Assembly (NCBI GenBank): GCA_905183005.1
Contig: CAJJDO010000042.1
Location: forward strand, 11,001-75,000
Length of the DNA stretch: 64,000 nt
Origin: Paramecium pentaurelia
Taxonomy: Eukaryota > Ciliophora > Oligohymenophorea > Peniculida > Parameciidae
Direction: 5' to 3'
In this document: positions 38,390 through 50,904 of the stretch, piece by piece
Layout of the letters: every line of letters begins with the position of its first letter
Numbering within the stretch: the first letter of the stretch is position 1
The notes under the pieces: generated by a model
The model's database searches: none
Told to the model about the DNA's origin: nothing
Seen by the model: only the letters and a program-made list of their open reading frames with translations
Translations under genes and position numbers: made by a program

Positions 38390-39909
38390 TCACTTGTAAA
38401 TTTCACCTTAATAGATTGCTGTCTCTAGATTTTATCTCATTTTGCAACATTTTTAAGAAGCATTTTGAATTCTCTCTTTTTTCTCTATAAAATCTTTTTT
38501 TTATTCATGAATTGGTTTTTCTGATTATGTATGTTCTAATTTTTCAATTTCATCAAATAGTTTTATCAATGAGATAGCCAAGGTCTCACAGGCATGTTCA
38601 AAGAGTTCTTAATAATGATCAAATAATTTTGCTGACTATTAATTTGTTTTAGATATATAGTAACCAATACAATAAGACCTAATAATTAAATATTTATATA
38701 TATACCATTTTAATACAACTCTAGATTGAATTAATTCTTTCATTGCTTCCTCTAAGAATTGACTATCCTAATATGTAAATTAGTAATGCTTAAATATCGA
38801 AGTGATATATTATTCCTTAATTTGTTTCAATCTCTACATAGCCTTTTCTTTGGCAGCTTAAGAGTTTAAGAATCTTTCATAATAGAAATTATATCTTTGT
38901 AAAACTTCTTTCTCTTTCTCAATATTGGCAGTAGGAGCCACATATTTATTGCATTTAAAATGATCTTTATGATCAGGTTCCCATGGTTAAGAACAAACAT
39001 AACAAAAAGCTTTTCCACATCCTCCTGGAGGTTTACACATCATATAATTACAACCTTCTGATCTCTCAACTGGTTTTTTACAAAAAGGACATGATTTTGT
39101 ATTAACAACAATCCATCTTACATTAGCCTCATCCTTTTTAATTTCAGCTAACCATTTCTTAACCAAATCACAAGGACATGGAGGATGAAGATCTTCTTTA
39201 CAATAGAAACAAAACTTATTCTAACATACACATGTCACTTCTTTCACTGAAGTGTATTAAGGCTTCAAAATCTTATTACAATCCACTCCTGTACAATAAG
39301 CTAGATATCTTGAACAATCAACAAATCTTCTGCATAGTAAATTCTCAAATTCTTAGGCATTGGAATATTTTTTTAGCATTGAGAAAGGCAATCTGTAAGT
39401 GCATCCATCTTATAAGCATCTTGCTACTAGGAATTTATCCTAATACACTCTCTACTTTATGGTCTGTTCAATACAAGATTAACAAAATTTATGACTGCAT
39501 CCTAATTGAATTAAGTTTCCTTCAAACCAACAAACTTAACAACATCCTGTTATTCCATTATAAATGATTTTTTCGTGATTATTAAAAATTCCTTTTGCTT
39601 TTAATTCAGCCAATAATGCCTCTTAATTAATGAAATAATTCTATGTGACATCTTCTCTATTCCAATTATAGTGCATAAGTAGCTTTATTACCAAGAATTA
39701 TTACTTCAAAAGTATTGTCTTCATTAAAATATAATTCCTCTGAGAGCTCTTAAACATCTTTTGTGATCACTTAAATAACATCCCTAATTTCTAGGATCTC
39801 TACACTATTAATTCTATTCAATAAGTATATACCCTTATAAAGAATATTATTTTTCCACCTCTATAGAATCATCACCGCTGTCAAATTCATTTTGGTAATC
39901 TAATTACAT
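38390..39909 (-). CDS. RBR-type E3 ubiquitin ligase (ariadne-like)
   Basis: Spliced product of 489 residues with introns 39805-39832 and 39683-39704. After an acidic N terminus comes LLMHYNWNREDVTQNYF, the ariadne-type lead-in. RING1 follows at ~125 (CCQVCWFEG...CSHKFCQSC), then the IBR (CTGVDCNKI...CVCQNKFCFYCKEDLHPPC). The catalytic RING2 (CPFCKKPVERSEGCNYMMC) follows, its active cysteine expected in the GCNYMMC stretch, then GGCGKAFCYVC. The C terminus is a helical ariadne-type domain. Such enzymes pass ubiquitin through a cysteine thioester. All zinc ligands appear present. It converges on the Lon gene (52 bases between stops). Confidence 0.92.
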
Positions 39910-40320
39910 TTTTTTATTTGTTATTATTAATAAATTGCAATTAATCATTAATAGGATTATATAAAGTGGATTAAGACTTATATAAACGATGCCTTTAACA
40001 AAATACAAGAAAAGATGAATGAGATTCTAAGCTACATTCACAATTATAAAACCAAAATTAAAAACTACATTTTTGACTTTTTAAGAATCAACTTCAATAA
40101 TATTTTCGATTTTTTAATAGAATTCCCTATGAATCCCCAATATTAATAAATATTTAATTTTAATATGTTTACAATATTTAATTATACCTATATACACAAC
40201 CCAATATAAACTAATAAGATAAAAAAAAAAGTATTTAAATTGATATTAAATAGTGAGATCAAATAATTAAATTTTATGATTTTCTATATTCTCAATATGA
40301 GAATTCATCATTCATGATTA
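39910..40320. other. Intergenic region, ~410 bases
   Basis: No gene or RNA recognised. Upstream flank of the RBR gene and downstream flank of the cofilin gene, both on the minus strand. Confidence 0.6.
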
Positions 40321-40791
40321 TCAATTCAATACAGTCTTTTTAATTTCAGCTTCTTCTACTTCAGATGGTTCATTTGCTTATATTTCTTTAGAAAGTCCAT
40401 TCAACTTCTTCTTTAATGCTTCCTTTCCTGCAGCATAAGCCATCTTCTATTTTACTGGTTAATTAGTATCTGGTGACCAGAATATAAAAACCAATTTTTC
40501 AACTTGTCTTGGTGGAACGTCATCTGTTTAAGCATGATAATCATAAACAGCATATCGGGACTTTTTAGATTAAATAATAAATTTACTTCATTTTGAAGAT
40601 GACTAACAAATTCAGCGTAAGTACTATCTCTTGCTCCCTTGTGATCAACAACAATCTTAAGAATATACAATGATATTTACTTCATTTTAATCTTTATCTA
40701 ACTTATAAATAACATATCTATATTGTTTGCCTAATTTCAGATTATTGAATTCTGTAACACAATCATCACTAACATGGGTACCTACGTTCAT
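40321..40791 (-). CDS. ADF/cofilin
   Basis: Spliced product of 139 residues, the normal cofilin size, with introns 40656-40680 and 40561-40586. It begins MNVGTHVSDDCV, the usual start (GV-V-D-C), and carries KQYRYVIYKLD, then YAVYDYHA. The actin-binding segment LVFIFWSPDTNQPVKQKMAY matches the family's W-x-P-D...VKxKM-YA signature, with the long helix following. Cofilin binds and severs actin filaments. The usual N-terminal regulatory serine is replaced by Asn at position 2. Both introns end AAG rather than TAG. Confidence 0.93.
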
Positions 40792-40841
40792 AATTATATC
40801 TTAAAATTATATTTAAATTTTTGTTAATTAAATCACATTAT

Positions 40842-42648
40842 TCATTTTTTTAAAGGTACTTTCTTAACATTAGGTGATTTAGATCTCATTTAGGTTTAAG
40901 GTCTTTGACTCTTCAATAATTAAGGTTTCTTATTAACAATTTATTTATTATTATTAGAATTATTATTATTTAATGTTGTAGTTGTAGTATTTTACATAGT
41001 TTTTGCTTTTTTATTAGAAATATCTTTTAATTTAGATGATGGTCTTTAACTACTTCTAGTTGGTGAAACAAAATCAATTTATTCTTTTTATCTTGATGAA
41101 TCCAAGAAATCAGATCCAGGATTGAATGGAACATGAACTTATTCATGGAGAAAAGCATACTCTGTTGGTTATATAGATTGATGTTTAGAAACTGAAGATT
41201 ATTAGGATTTCTATGAATATCTATGATTTGGAGATTGTGAAATAGTCAAATATTAAAGAGAATTAGCTTATTATGGAATTTATGTAGAATAAAATGCTTA
41301 TTATTAACTACTTTGACTTGATTGGAATGATTATAAATTAGTTGGTATTTATGGTTTTTATTGAACTTGTATTTATTGTGATGGTGTTTAATTTATAGAT
41401 GGTGTTTAATTCATACTTCTATTATTTGAATGTATTTTGACATTTGGTTATGAATTTTTTTATGATAAAAATGGATGAATTTTCTTCATTGATTGAGGTT
41501 CTTCATTTTCTTAATTTGATTTTAATTATTATTTTTACAATTAATTTTCTTATTAAAAAAACATAGGATGTTATTACATAGATGTTAATGTTGGATTAGA
41601 ATCTTTGAAATTACATGATTAGAGTGTAAATTATTATGATTATTAACATAATAATGGATGCTATTAATTTGATTACATAATAATAAATGATTATGCCTAT
41701 GATTGTTGTTCTCTTACTAATACTCTTGATTGAATTTCAATTGCATGTTCATTCAAAATATCATTAGGATTATTTGGAATTATGACTTTATTATTGTTGT
41801 TCATTGATTATTACATCAATTCTACAATACTTTCCTCATATATCTATAAATAATTTGGTCTATCCTCTGATTTCATTGATAACATTCTACTTACTAATTT
41901 ATTATTAGCTCTAGATAACATGTCATTAAGAATTTCTAATTATATTTAAAGTATTAAATACCTTAATTTATTTTATATTCTTAAAAATCATAAATTTTTT
42001 AAATTTGTTCTTATAAAATAAGTTCTAAACATACCAATCCAATTGTGAAAACTTCACTTTTCTCGTTATTATATTCTGGTTTGAATACTTTCCTTCCCAA
42101 CTGATAGAATAACTCAGGTGAAAGGTAACAGTATTCTTCAAAACCACTTAAAAATCTATTATATTAATCAACATTAGGTAAAAGCAATTTCACTTGATTT
42201 GTATAAAGAAAAGATTGAGGTCTCAAATCTCCATGATATTTATCACGATTCTGCAATTCAATTAATGTATGAATGATTTATTGTAAAAACTAAAACCAAG
42301 GCAAATTAGATGGTAGTTAACTTCCAAATTCAAAGATAGCATCAATTTTAAATAAATTACTACACAATGTTGACTCTTCTTCTTTTTGAATATCTAATAA
42401 GCGAATCAAACCTGGCATCTAACTAATTTATTAATATTATTCTAATCTCTTCAACTCTTTTTGATAATGCATTTCACTTTAATAAACTTTATGCACTACA
42501 GCAACTTCTTCCATTTAATTAGTATAGACTTCAATTTCACATCCGAAACTAAATGTTCAATTAAATATAATTACATTCTGCTTTCTCTGGAATCAACCTT
42601 TTACCAATTTTTCAAAAAGTGTTATTTGGACTGTTAAACTTAACCCAT
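40842..42648 (-). CDS. Kinase-like protein, probable pseudokinase
   Basis: Spliced product of 584 residues with introns 42549-42574 and 41936-41961. Residues 20-250 follow the protein kinase fold: a possible beta-3 lysine in EVAVVHKVY, YHGDLRPQSF in place of HRDxKPxN at ~129-138, SPELF in place of APE, and VFTIGLVCLEL for the helix after it. No DFG is present; the region reads LLLPNVDQY. With metal-binding Asn and DFG both missing, catalysis is unlikely. The N terminus MGQVQQSK could be N-myristoylated. The last ~300 residues are Gln/Asn/Ser/Pro-rich, ending in a basic tail. Expected role is scaffolding. It lies 50 bases upstream of the cofilin gene on the other side. Confidence 0.8.
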
Positions 42649-43487
42649 AAATTTAATTAACGATATTTAGTATAAAATTTAATAATAAATATCATCACAT
42701 TAAAATCATAAATTCCCATTATTCTCTCATAGTTCATCTACAATAATAACATAATATCATTAATTTAACAGTTTATAATTATATTCTTACAATATGTTAG
42801 ATTCATATCTATTCTGTTTTGAAATTTACTATATATTTATATATCTTCAGATTCTAGTAACAAATTAAAAGTAATTTCCAAAGATTTGATTGATTTACTA
42901 TGTCATTTTAGGTTAATTTTATTTTTTATATATTTAACATAAATACAAAAAAAAAACTATTTCTAAAAGGATTATATTAATCTATTAATCCATTTTATAC
43001 ATGAAGCAAAAACAAAAATAAATTAATAATAATTATTATATGAATTTTTAACACTATCCACATAAATTCTAATTTAAATAGTATTTTTTATTTAATTAAT
43101 TCCATATGAGTTCTAAGTTGAATAGCATTTGAATAAGATCAAAAAAAGCAATTTTATTATTACATTGTTACAAATATTAAGGAATTAGAATAAAAATACA
43201 CTTACATTCTATTTATAAATATATTGTAATTTTTTATGATTGAATTAAATAAGACTGAATCTCTTAGTGTTCATTTCTCTATATCAATAATTTGATCTCT
43301 TTTTAAATAGAATCTCTCTCATATACCCAAATTCTAAAAATAGTGAAACTTAATAATATAAATCTATAATATAATTTGGAAATCATTTATTAAATGACGG
43401 AATAATGGATGAAAAAGATTAGACAATATTAAAAGTTAATAATCTAATGAAAATTTTATGATTTTGTTATACACTTTTATGATAACC
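42649..43487. other. Intergenic region, ~840 bases
   Basis: Very AT-rich; I see no protein-like frame, RNA gene or repeat. Longer than most gaps in this part of the chromosome. Confidence 0.55.
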
Positions 43488-43874
43488 TCAAAGTTTGGCA
43501 TCTTTTGGTAAAAGATCTGGGGTGAATTTGGTGGCAGCAGCCATATTTCCCTTGATCTTCATCTTTCCTTACATGAAGGCTTATTGAGGATTCAATTTTC
43601 CTTGAGCCATAGCCATCATGTCATCATCTACCATTGTGAATGTGGCATCAGCTGTTCCAACACGTCCCTTGGCTATTGACTAAAGTAAATATATATATAT
43701 TATGCATACTCCTGAACCATTCTTGAGATCAACAGTCCAAACTTCTGGGGTTTCTCCTTTGGCCTTTGAAACTTCAAAGAAATAGATGGCATTGATTTTC
43801 TTAACCAATTCAGCACCTTAGGATTTGATGAATGGATCCATCTTTTCAAACAAAGCAGCAGATTTCAAAGCCAT
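43488..43874 (-). CDS. SCP2 sterol-carrier domain protein
   Basis: Spliced product of 118 residues with a 30-base intron at 43680-43709. The whole protein is one SCP2 domain: an N-terminal helix (AALFEKMDPFIK), the strand WTVDLKNGSG, then ATFTMVDDDMMAMAQGKLNP and QAFMQGKMKIKGN, which is the signature G-K-x-x-x-x-G region of the family. Length and order match single-domain SCP2 proteins, which bind sterols or acyl lipids in a hydrophobic tunnel. The C terminus PKDAKL is close to a peroxisomal targeting signal of the SKL type (AKL), so peroxisomal import is plausible. Codon use is richer in G and C than neighbours, suggesting high expression. Confidence 0.93.
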
Positions 43875-43938
43875 TAAAATTATTTAATTATTTATTTAAT
43901 ATACATTTTTCTAATTTTCTTAACATTATATAAACATA

Positions 43939-44818
43939 TCATAAATCATCTTCGTCATCATCTTAACACATATTCATTAATTAATTCATAAGGTTAGCTG
44001 CTTTTTCCCTTCTCTCCTCATCTGTCATTTTGGAAGTTCTATATAAAATAGAATCAAATACCTAATTTTGGTCATATCATGCATTAATTGTGCAAATTGA
44101 TCATCTTCATATTCTAATTAATCAAGACCTTGTGTTTATTTTTCAATCACTTTAGTTTTATTAATGTTTTCTTTCTTTTCTTAAACTTTAGGTCTCATGT
44201 ATGTCCAAGTATTACATTCCATAATTTCAATAATTCTAGGAAATCCAAGTGTTTCATCTTCTTAATCAGATAATTATTTAATTTATTATTTAATTGGTGA
44301 ATTATCTAAATCTAAATAAATTTATTCAACAAAGCTTTCTAATTTTTTTTCCTCATTTTCCAAAAGTTCTAAATTTATTTTTGTTCCTTCTTTCCTGTTA
44401 TAAATAATAGCTTATAGACCAGGTTAGATTTCATTTAAAATTTGATCACATAAATTAATAAATTAATCTAATCCATTCATATTATTAGCATCAACAATAA
44501 ATAAAACACCATCTACTTTAATTTTTTATAATTATTCCAAAGCATTTTCTTAATTAAAATAATTGTAATTTATTGTATGCAAATCTACATCACATGTATA
44601 ATATTTGGTATTAATTAAACTATTAAATCGATGGCAATTATTACAGTTAAGTCCCAATCTTTTGATGTTCTTCATCAATCTTATCAAATATTAATTCATC
44701 ATTATTAAAATGTTTGATTAAATCTAAGATATTATAATAAGATAATACATTAAATTAATTTCATTGAATAAGAATGTTCTGGAGCTATTATGATTAGATT
44801 GGAATTAGTTTAATCCAT
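43939..44818 (-). CDS. Alpha/gamma-adaptin-binding protein p34-like (AAGAB)
   Basis: Spliced product of 268 residues with introns 44724-44748, 44620-44644 and 44039-44061. The N-terminal half resembles the small-GTPase-like domain of p34/AAGAB: SNLIIIAPEHSYSMKLI, then DGVLFIVDANN, then AIIYNRKEG. The middle is acidic. After DDQFAQLMHDM the C terminus reads MTDEERREKAANLMNQLMNM and an acidic end, similar to the C-terminal helix of AAGAB. That protein is a chaperone for assembly of AP-1/AP-2 clathrin adaptors. Sequence is divergent and no GTP-binding loop is seen, so the family name is moderately sure. Confidence 0.6.
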
Positions 44819-44911
44819 TCTTTTTATATATTATATATATATATATATAAATTATTATAAATATTGAGACTATTTGTATGATTATTAAAATATAGATATA
44901 TAACATAGAAT

Positions 44912-46230
44912 TCAAACAAGCATTTTAACAACTTATTATGGTTATAATTCGATCATTTCCCAAATATGACCGAACTCATCGGAACTTGGATTTGAATGTG
45001 GAGTTAAAGCAAATTAGTAATCCATTGACATGATTCTCTCATCATCTCCATCAACGATTTTAGATCTATCAGTCTATTTTTAATATTTCAACAATATCAT
45101 ACCTTACTAACATAACAAAAGATCTCTTAAGTTTTAATAGTAAAAACAAAAACTGGTAATTTAACAGAATCAGGTATACTAGCTCTTGTGAATCTAATTT
45201 CATCTACATTCCATAATTATTTATGTTTAGGTTCAGATTTCTAATTTAAAAAAGATAATAATACTTCAGCTTCTTATTTTTTTAATAACACTTTAAAATA
45301 TCCTAAAGCAGCTTCACCACATACTTTTTATAGAGATTCCAAATCTCCTAATAAATAAAGATTGTATATTTATTCAAAGATCACTTTTGCTTCCTTTTCT
45401 AATTCATATAAATCAAAATCTGGATCAATCATTCTCATTTATCTAATGGCTCTTGCAACATCACTTTCATTTGTAACAGTTTTCTAATTTATTTAATTAA
45501 TTTAATTACTGCTGCATACAAAGAAACTTAAACAAAATTGCTAGGATGATTTTAGATTTTATCAGATAAATCAGCTTTGAATTATTTCATTTCTGCTTTG
45601 AATGTTACATATTCCTTAAATGCTTCACTATTTACTATATGTTATCCTTATTCACTTTATTTGAGTCTACTTTAAATCTTTTAAGCTATTTTAGATTTAA
45701 GAGATGCTTCTTCACTTGTACCTTAATCAGTAGCTTAGACTGCATTTCTTTTCCATTCTGGAATTTTTTCTTAAATCTAAATAAATTTTAATTCATACAG
45801 CTGCCAATTCTTCTTCAGTCATTTAAGCAAATTTTTCTTCTTCTTTCTTTCTCTCTGCTAACTTTGCCTTAACTGTTTCCATTCTTGCCTTTACTTCATC
45901 ATCATGACTAGGAAATGTTTTTCTCCATGCTAATTTTGCCATGTTTAAACATGTTTTTCCAATACTTGTCTCCTTATTTTGATTAGCATCTGTTTTAAAT
46001 TTCACTGCTGATCCTTTTACTTTCTCTGTCAATTTTGTAGCTGAACCAATAGCTGAATCTTTGACAGTATGTAAAATATCTATAACTAATGAGGGTTATT
46101 TTTCAATTTCTTCTGTTTTTTTATTTTCACTACAAAATTTATATATAACTCTTCTTTAGTTATAAATGTTCAATCTTTATAGTCTTTATGCTTATCTAAA
46201 TGGAATAAACAAGTTGACAAGGGATATCAT
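44912..46230 (-). CDS. TIM44: TIM44, mitochondrial import motor subunit
   Basis: Spliced product of 413 residues with introns 45777-45798, 45484-45509 and 45074-45102. The N terminus MISLVNLFIPFRQAQRLQRL is basic and amphipathic, as for a mitochondrial presequence. A helical, lysine-rich middle (MAKLAWRKTF) precedes the Tim44 C-terminal domain at ~205-400: MRMIDPDFDLYELEKEAKVI, then VCGEAALGYFKVLL, IPVF-like PVFVFTIKTQEIF and a closing FGHIWEMIEL where family members have W-x-F-x-R. TIM44 tethers Hsp70 to the TIM23 channel in the matrix. The first stop-free ATG is used as start. Confidence 0.88.
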
Positions 46231-46642
46231 TAAATATAAAAAATTTAATTTAGGTTAATAAATCACTTAATTTTGGATATCTATAAATTTTTATTATTAA
46301 ATTAACATATATATATACAAATACTTTTCAATGTAAAAAAAATAAAAACTCAAAATTTAATTTCATTTTCCAGTTTGCACACTCAGTTTTATATTGATAA
46401 ATTGTATAAATAAATTTCTGGTTTTCAATTAGAAAAAATATGGCAATCAATAAAACTTACATTACCTTATAATAATAACTAATATATGATTTTTTAAGTA
46501 TCAGATTATTATTAGATTAGACATTTAATATTAAATCATTGTTTTAAAGCAAATATTGATTTTAAAAAAAAGTATTATATTTTTTTTTTGAATAATTCTC
46601 TTATACAGTAATAACCATGAAGAAAACAAATATAAGTTATAA
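46231..46642. other. Intergenic region, ~410 bases
   Basis: AT-rich, nothing recognised. Upstream of TIM44 and downstream of the MYB gene, both on the minus strand. Confidence 0.6.
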
Positions 46643-47713
46643 TCAAAATATTTAATTGATCTTATTTTTCTTTATTATCGCAATCTGAAAGGTATTGTCG
46701 ATAAATTCTAGAAGCTGATCTGATTATGAAATATTATATTTTTTCCCAACCTTATTACATAAATCAGACTGTTATTGATATAGGGATTCCTCTTTCAATT
46801 CTTGAATTATATATTCGATTAATTTTTATTCATCTTCAAAGCTTTATTTTTATAAGTTTATTTATTTCTAATTTTGCGTTTAGTTCTTATCAAATTTTGA
46901 TGATTCTCTTTTTATTATTGTATGAAATCTATTCTTTAAACAATTCTCTGTTCTTTGATTATTAAAATCTCTCCTTGAAATTAATGACCACTTCTTTCCA
47001 TGATTTAGAATAGCAACCAATAACTTAATTTCCTCTTCTTTGTACCATGGACCTCTAACAAACGTATAAAGCATAATTATACTTCTCTACTTAGGGATTC
47101 AATTTATTTATCCATCTCTCTCTGCATTATTTACCCAATCTCACATGAGATGATTTGCAAATCTTGCTCATTTCCATGGCTATTAAACTCCATTTATTAT
47201 ATCTATTCTATTCTGCATAATTTTCATAAAGCTAACTCAATACTGCATCCTCTTCTCTAGACCAAGGATGATCTACTATAGAAGTTGCTTAACTCTCCAT
47301 CCATTTACTTCTGCAAACTTTCCAATGTCTATTAAATAAAATTGATCCTATCTAATCCCAATCAAAAACATCCTAAACTTTACAATTTTATTTACCATTA
47401 AAAGAGGTTAAAGTTTGTGGACATCACAATACAATTTAACAATAATATTAAGTAAGTCTATTTCAGATTAATCCATTTTTTTCCATTTTCCAACATTATT
47501 CAAATTAAACTCATTGTGTGCCTTTTCGATTTCCTTATAGGAATTGAAGATATCAGGCCATTCAGGTATAACAGTGTAGGATTATTAAAATATGATATTT
47601 TATTGATCTTTTTATTGTAGACTTTGATCAAAAAGTTTCTTTAGTTTTTCTAGCCTTGTAACAAACTTGCAATTTGCTTAAATAGAATCAGTTGTAGAGA
47701 CTAAACCTTCCAT
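46643..47713 (-). CDS. R2R3-type MYB DNA-binding protein
   Basis: Spliced product of 339 residues with introns 47373-47395 and 47055-47082. Two MYB repeats sit at residues ~155-265. The first reads HPWSREEDAVLSQLYENY, then KWSLIAMEM, ending GKQCRERWINKLNP; the second reads KGPWYKEEEIKLLVAILNHG, then KWSLISR, ending CLKNRFHTIIKR. The tryptophan spacing and the RERWxNKLNP junction are typical of MYB-related and R2R3 factors. The splice at NPQVEK|GPW restores the conserved linker. A preceding degenerate repeat (FDWDQIGS...HWKVCRSKW) may be a third unit. N and C termini are unstructured and Gln/Lys-rich. Nuclear transcription factor by family. Confidence 0.87.
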
Positions 47714-48796
47714 ATTTATATTGTTATTTGTTTCATATCAATATAGTTTAAATATCATCCTAAGAAAACGTAATGTAAGTTAAATTGTCTAAAATGTTAT
47801 TTATATACAAACAAATAATAATTTATTTAATATTATAAATTGAAGTTTATTAACTCAAGCTCAATGTAATGATAGTAACAAAAATAATATGTAATTGTAA
47901 TTAATATAATTTTGTATATCTAATCAATAAGGACTTAATTTGATTCGCTACAATTAGAAAACAGAAGTAATTAACATAGTTGGAATAACCTAATATGCTA
48001 TATCTATTTCAATTAGATATATTAAAAAAAAGGTTGTTATAGCATCTATAAAAATGACTTATATAACAATTCATTAGATAATTAAAATTTTTCATTATGT
48101 GATCCTTTCACATATATTTAATTTTTGGTTAGCTTTCCTAATTTTCAATTTAAAAAATCACATATTACAATAAGAATTGTTTCTTATTCATACAATAAAA
48201 AAGTACTAATGGTATATAAATATTAATTATGAAAACCTATAAACATATTATTTTTCATAATCTAACTTATTTAATTATAAATTCCAATATATTAATAAAT
48301 AAAAGAAAATAATTATATACATCTTTTCTATATAAATCTAAAAGTTTAAAGAAAATTTGAAATAAAAAGAGAGTTTAAATAATCCTGATCTCTAATACTT
48401 AAAAATCTTTATATTAAATAGTTTATAATTGGTTTTAAGTAAAATATTGGAAATTATTGTTAAATAAATCAATTTTTGAATTTATATTTTATTTTTTGAT
48501 AATTATTAAACAATCTATAGAATTAGACAGATATGATTTTCTATTTATGATTGTGCATCTTTAATACTTTCTTTGAAGGTAAAAATATTAAAATCTAAAT
48601 TATTTAATAGACTGATTAGTTTTAAACTTTTATTCCAAATGGATTTGAAAATACTTATGATTTTATATTAAATCAAAAGAGAGAAGGGGGATGAGATAAA
48701 GTTAATGATAATTTTAAATATTAAATAAATATAATTAAGATTTAATGGTGACAAAAGATTTAAATGAGAATGAATTAATTGATTATTAATATTTTA
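47714..48796. other. Intergenic region, ~1.1 kb
   Basis: The largest gap outside the subtelomere. It separates the divergent MYB and CBM20 genes and so contains both promoters. I see no gene, RNA or repeat in it; it is extremely AT-rich with many homopolymer runs. Confidence 0.55.
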
Positions 48797-49474
48797 ATGT
48801 CTTAAATAAAGTTTTGTTTACGTCTTTAAGTATAATTTGGACTTGGTGTGTACTTAGCATGTTCTTAAAATAATTGGAATATAGATTAAAGTTATAGGAT
48901 GACATGTATTTAAGTAAAGATGTGTTTAAATAAATAGAGTAATTTATGGGAACTTGTAATCTAAATAACAGATGAAGAATTAGATTATAAATATGTGATT
49001 GCAGATTATGATAATCCTTTATAACATACTTAAATTTGGGAAAGAGGCAACAACAGAAATTTAATTAAATCAAAATCAAATAAATCACAAACAATAAGTA
49101 TACTATAATATTTATTAATATTATAGAAGATATTTGGGAGAAAAGAAAGATTTCTTTGAAATTAATGGCTTTAAATAAAAATTCTTTGGCCATTGTAATT
49201 GGAAGCTTTCCTGCTTTGTCAAGTCCTGTTCAGATGAAATTATTAGATAAGAAATCTGTGATGTATTTTACTACAAGATTTTATATTGACATCATTTATT
49301 CTAATTAAGTGATTCAATTTCAATACTATTTGTTAATAAAAGATCCTAGTAATAGTTTCTTTTTGAATTTTAGCTCCTATAGAATTCATTAGTACTCCAA
49401 TAACTCTTGGCATTTCGGATAGAAATTAAGAAAAATGTCAAGCAATCTCCTTTTATAGAATTGCTATATGTTGA
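48797..49474 (+). CDS. CBM20 starch-binding domain protein (A)
   Basis: Product of about 206-209 residues after removing a 29-base intron (49101-49129) and a second of 28 or 19 bases beginning near 49349. Residues 1-100 fit a CBM20 domain: FGLGVYLACSQNNWNIDQSY for the GxxxxLGxW strand, NLWELVIQI, DYKYVIADYDN for the eYKyv strand, and IWERGNNR for the closing WExGxNR. CBM20 binds alpha-glucans such as starch, glycogen or amylopectin. No catalytic domain is attached. The start, M-SQIKF, comes immediately before the first strand. A paralogue follows 276 bases downstream. The C-terminal end and second intron are uncertain. Confidence 0.7.
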
Positions 49475-49750
49475 TTATAATATTTATTTATAGATTTTAT
49501 TTGATAATTTTTTTCTATTTTATATATATATATATATATCATATACAATATCAATAATTTAATTGATATAGACAATGAAAATGATGAAGATTTTAGATTA
49601 TTATTGTATTGACAATAAGTAGTTTTTTAGATTGCTCTAATTATAAAAGAGTAAATTTAGATACATATTATAAGATTTTATTCCTACAAATTCTAATTAA
49701 TAATTAGATAAAGCATAAATTAAAAATTTAGCAATAACATTAGTAATACA

Positions 49751-50517
49751 ATGAAATCATCTTAAATCTTTTTTACTATAACTAAACAAGTTAATTATGG
49801 AGAGGCTGTTTATATTGTCTTTAATTTCACAAATTGGAATTTATAACATGCTATTAGGATGGAATGTAAAAAGGTATTGTTAAATTTGATTATTATTAGA
49901 TTGATCAATGGAGTAAAGAAATTGAGATTACTTGTTTTTAATTTGAATATAAATATGTTATTGGATAGTATGATAACATATTGGAAGGGGAAATTGTATG
50001 GGAGAATGGGCCAAATAGATCTTCAGAAAACTTGAAATTATTAGAAATGAATTAGAGTAAATTATAATTTGAAGATGTATGGGAGAAAAGAAATTTGATG
50101 TTCTTCTTAATTGATAAAAAGTAAAATAAAAGGAGTAAAAAGAATGAGGAACATTAAATTTTAATATTTGGATAAGTGAAGGCTTTGAATTCACCAGTTA
50201 AATTTTCTAATTGTTAATTAAACTAAAAAACTTAATTATACTATGTAAATTTACAATTTGAACCAGAGGAGATTACCAACCCAATTGAGATCCAAATCTA
50301 TATGCAAGTTCAATTAAATAAAAGTATATTAAATTATAAATTTAAGGTTATATAGAAATAATCTCGAAAAATGTTAAAATTAATTTTAGAAATTAACCTA
50401 TAAATATATGTGAAGAAATATTACCAGATTCTAAATGTTACCATCTCAAATGATATAAATCTATATTTTCTATATAAATTTTATTTACTTCTATTTATGT
50501 TGTCATTATTACCATGA
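49751..50517 (+). CDS. CBM20 starch-binding domain protein (B)
   Basis: Product of 246 residues with an intron of 26 bases at about 49876-49901. Residues 1-95 form a CBM20 domain: VNYGEAVYIVFNFTNWNL, QWSKEIEI, FEYKYVIGQYDN and VWENGPNR, all conserved strands present. The remainder aligns loosely with protein A (DVWEKR, SSPV/NSPV), ending in a hydrophobic stretch. It starts MKSSQIF just before the first strand, as protein A does, so the two are tandem paralogues rather than one split gene. Glycogen/amylopectin binding is the family expectation. The last 60 residues could change if another short intron is used. Confidence 0.68.
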
Positions 50518-50904
50518 TTATTTATAAATAACAGTTCAATTAATTTTATATATATATTAATAATTTCCTAAGAAATCAATTATGAAGAATAGAAATTTCA
50601 TTTTCATCAATACTCTTTTAAACTTAGCAATGTAAGATAATATTTAATATTATTATTATTCTTTTTTATATATGAATAATTCAAAATGTATAATAAGAAT
50701 TTTATTGTTTCTACTGATGAAATTTATTGTTACTCTTATCTTATACAGATACAATCTGAAATTCAAATCATATTCTCTTTCTTAATGAAACTCTTATATT
50801 TATATTATTTAAATAAATTATTATATTATATATATCTAATAATTAAATCATTAATTTATTATTATTAGGTTTATATAAATTAATATATTAAAATTTTCAT
50901 ATTT
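50518..50904. other. Intergenic region, ~390 bases
   Basis: Lies between the 3' ends of the second CBM20 gene and the permease gene. Hydrophobic open frames at 50580-50790 and 50686-50930 exist but their composition is what poly-AT sequence gives by chance. No gene is called. Confidence 0.5.
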
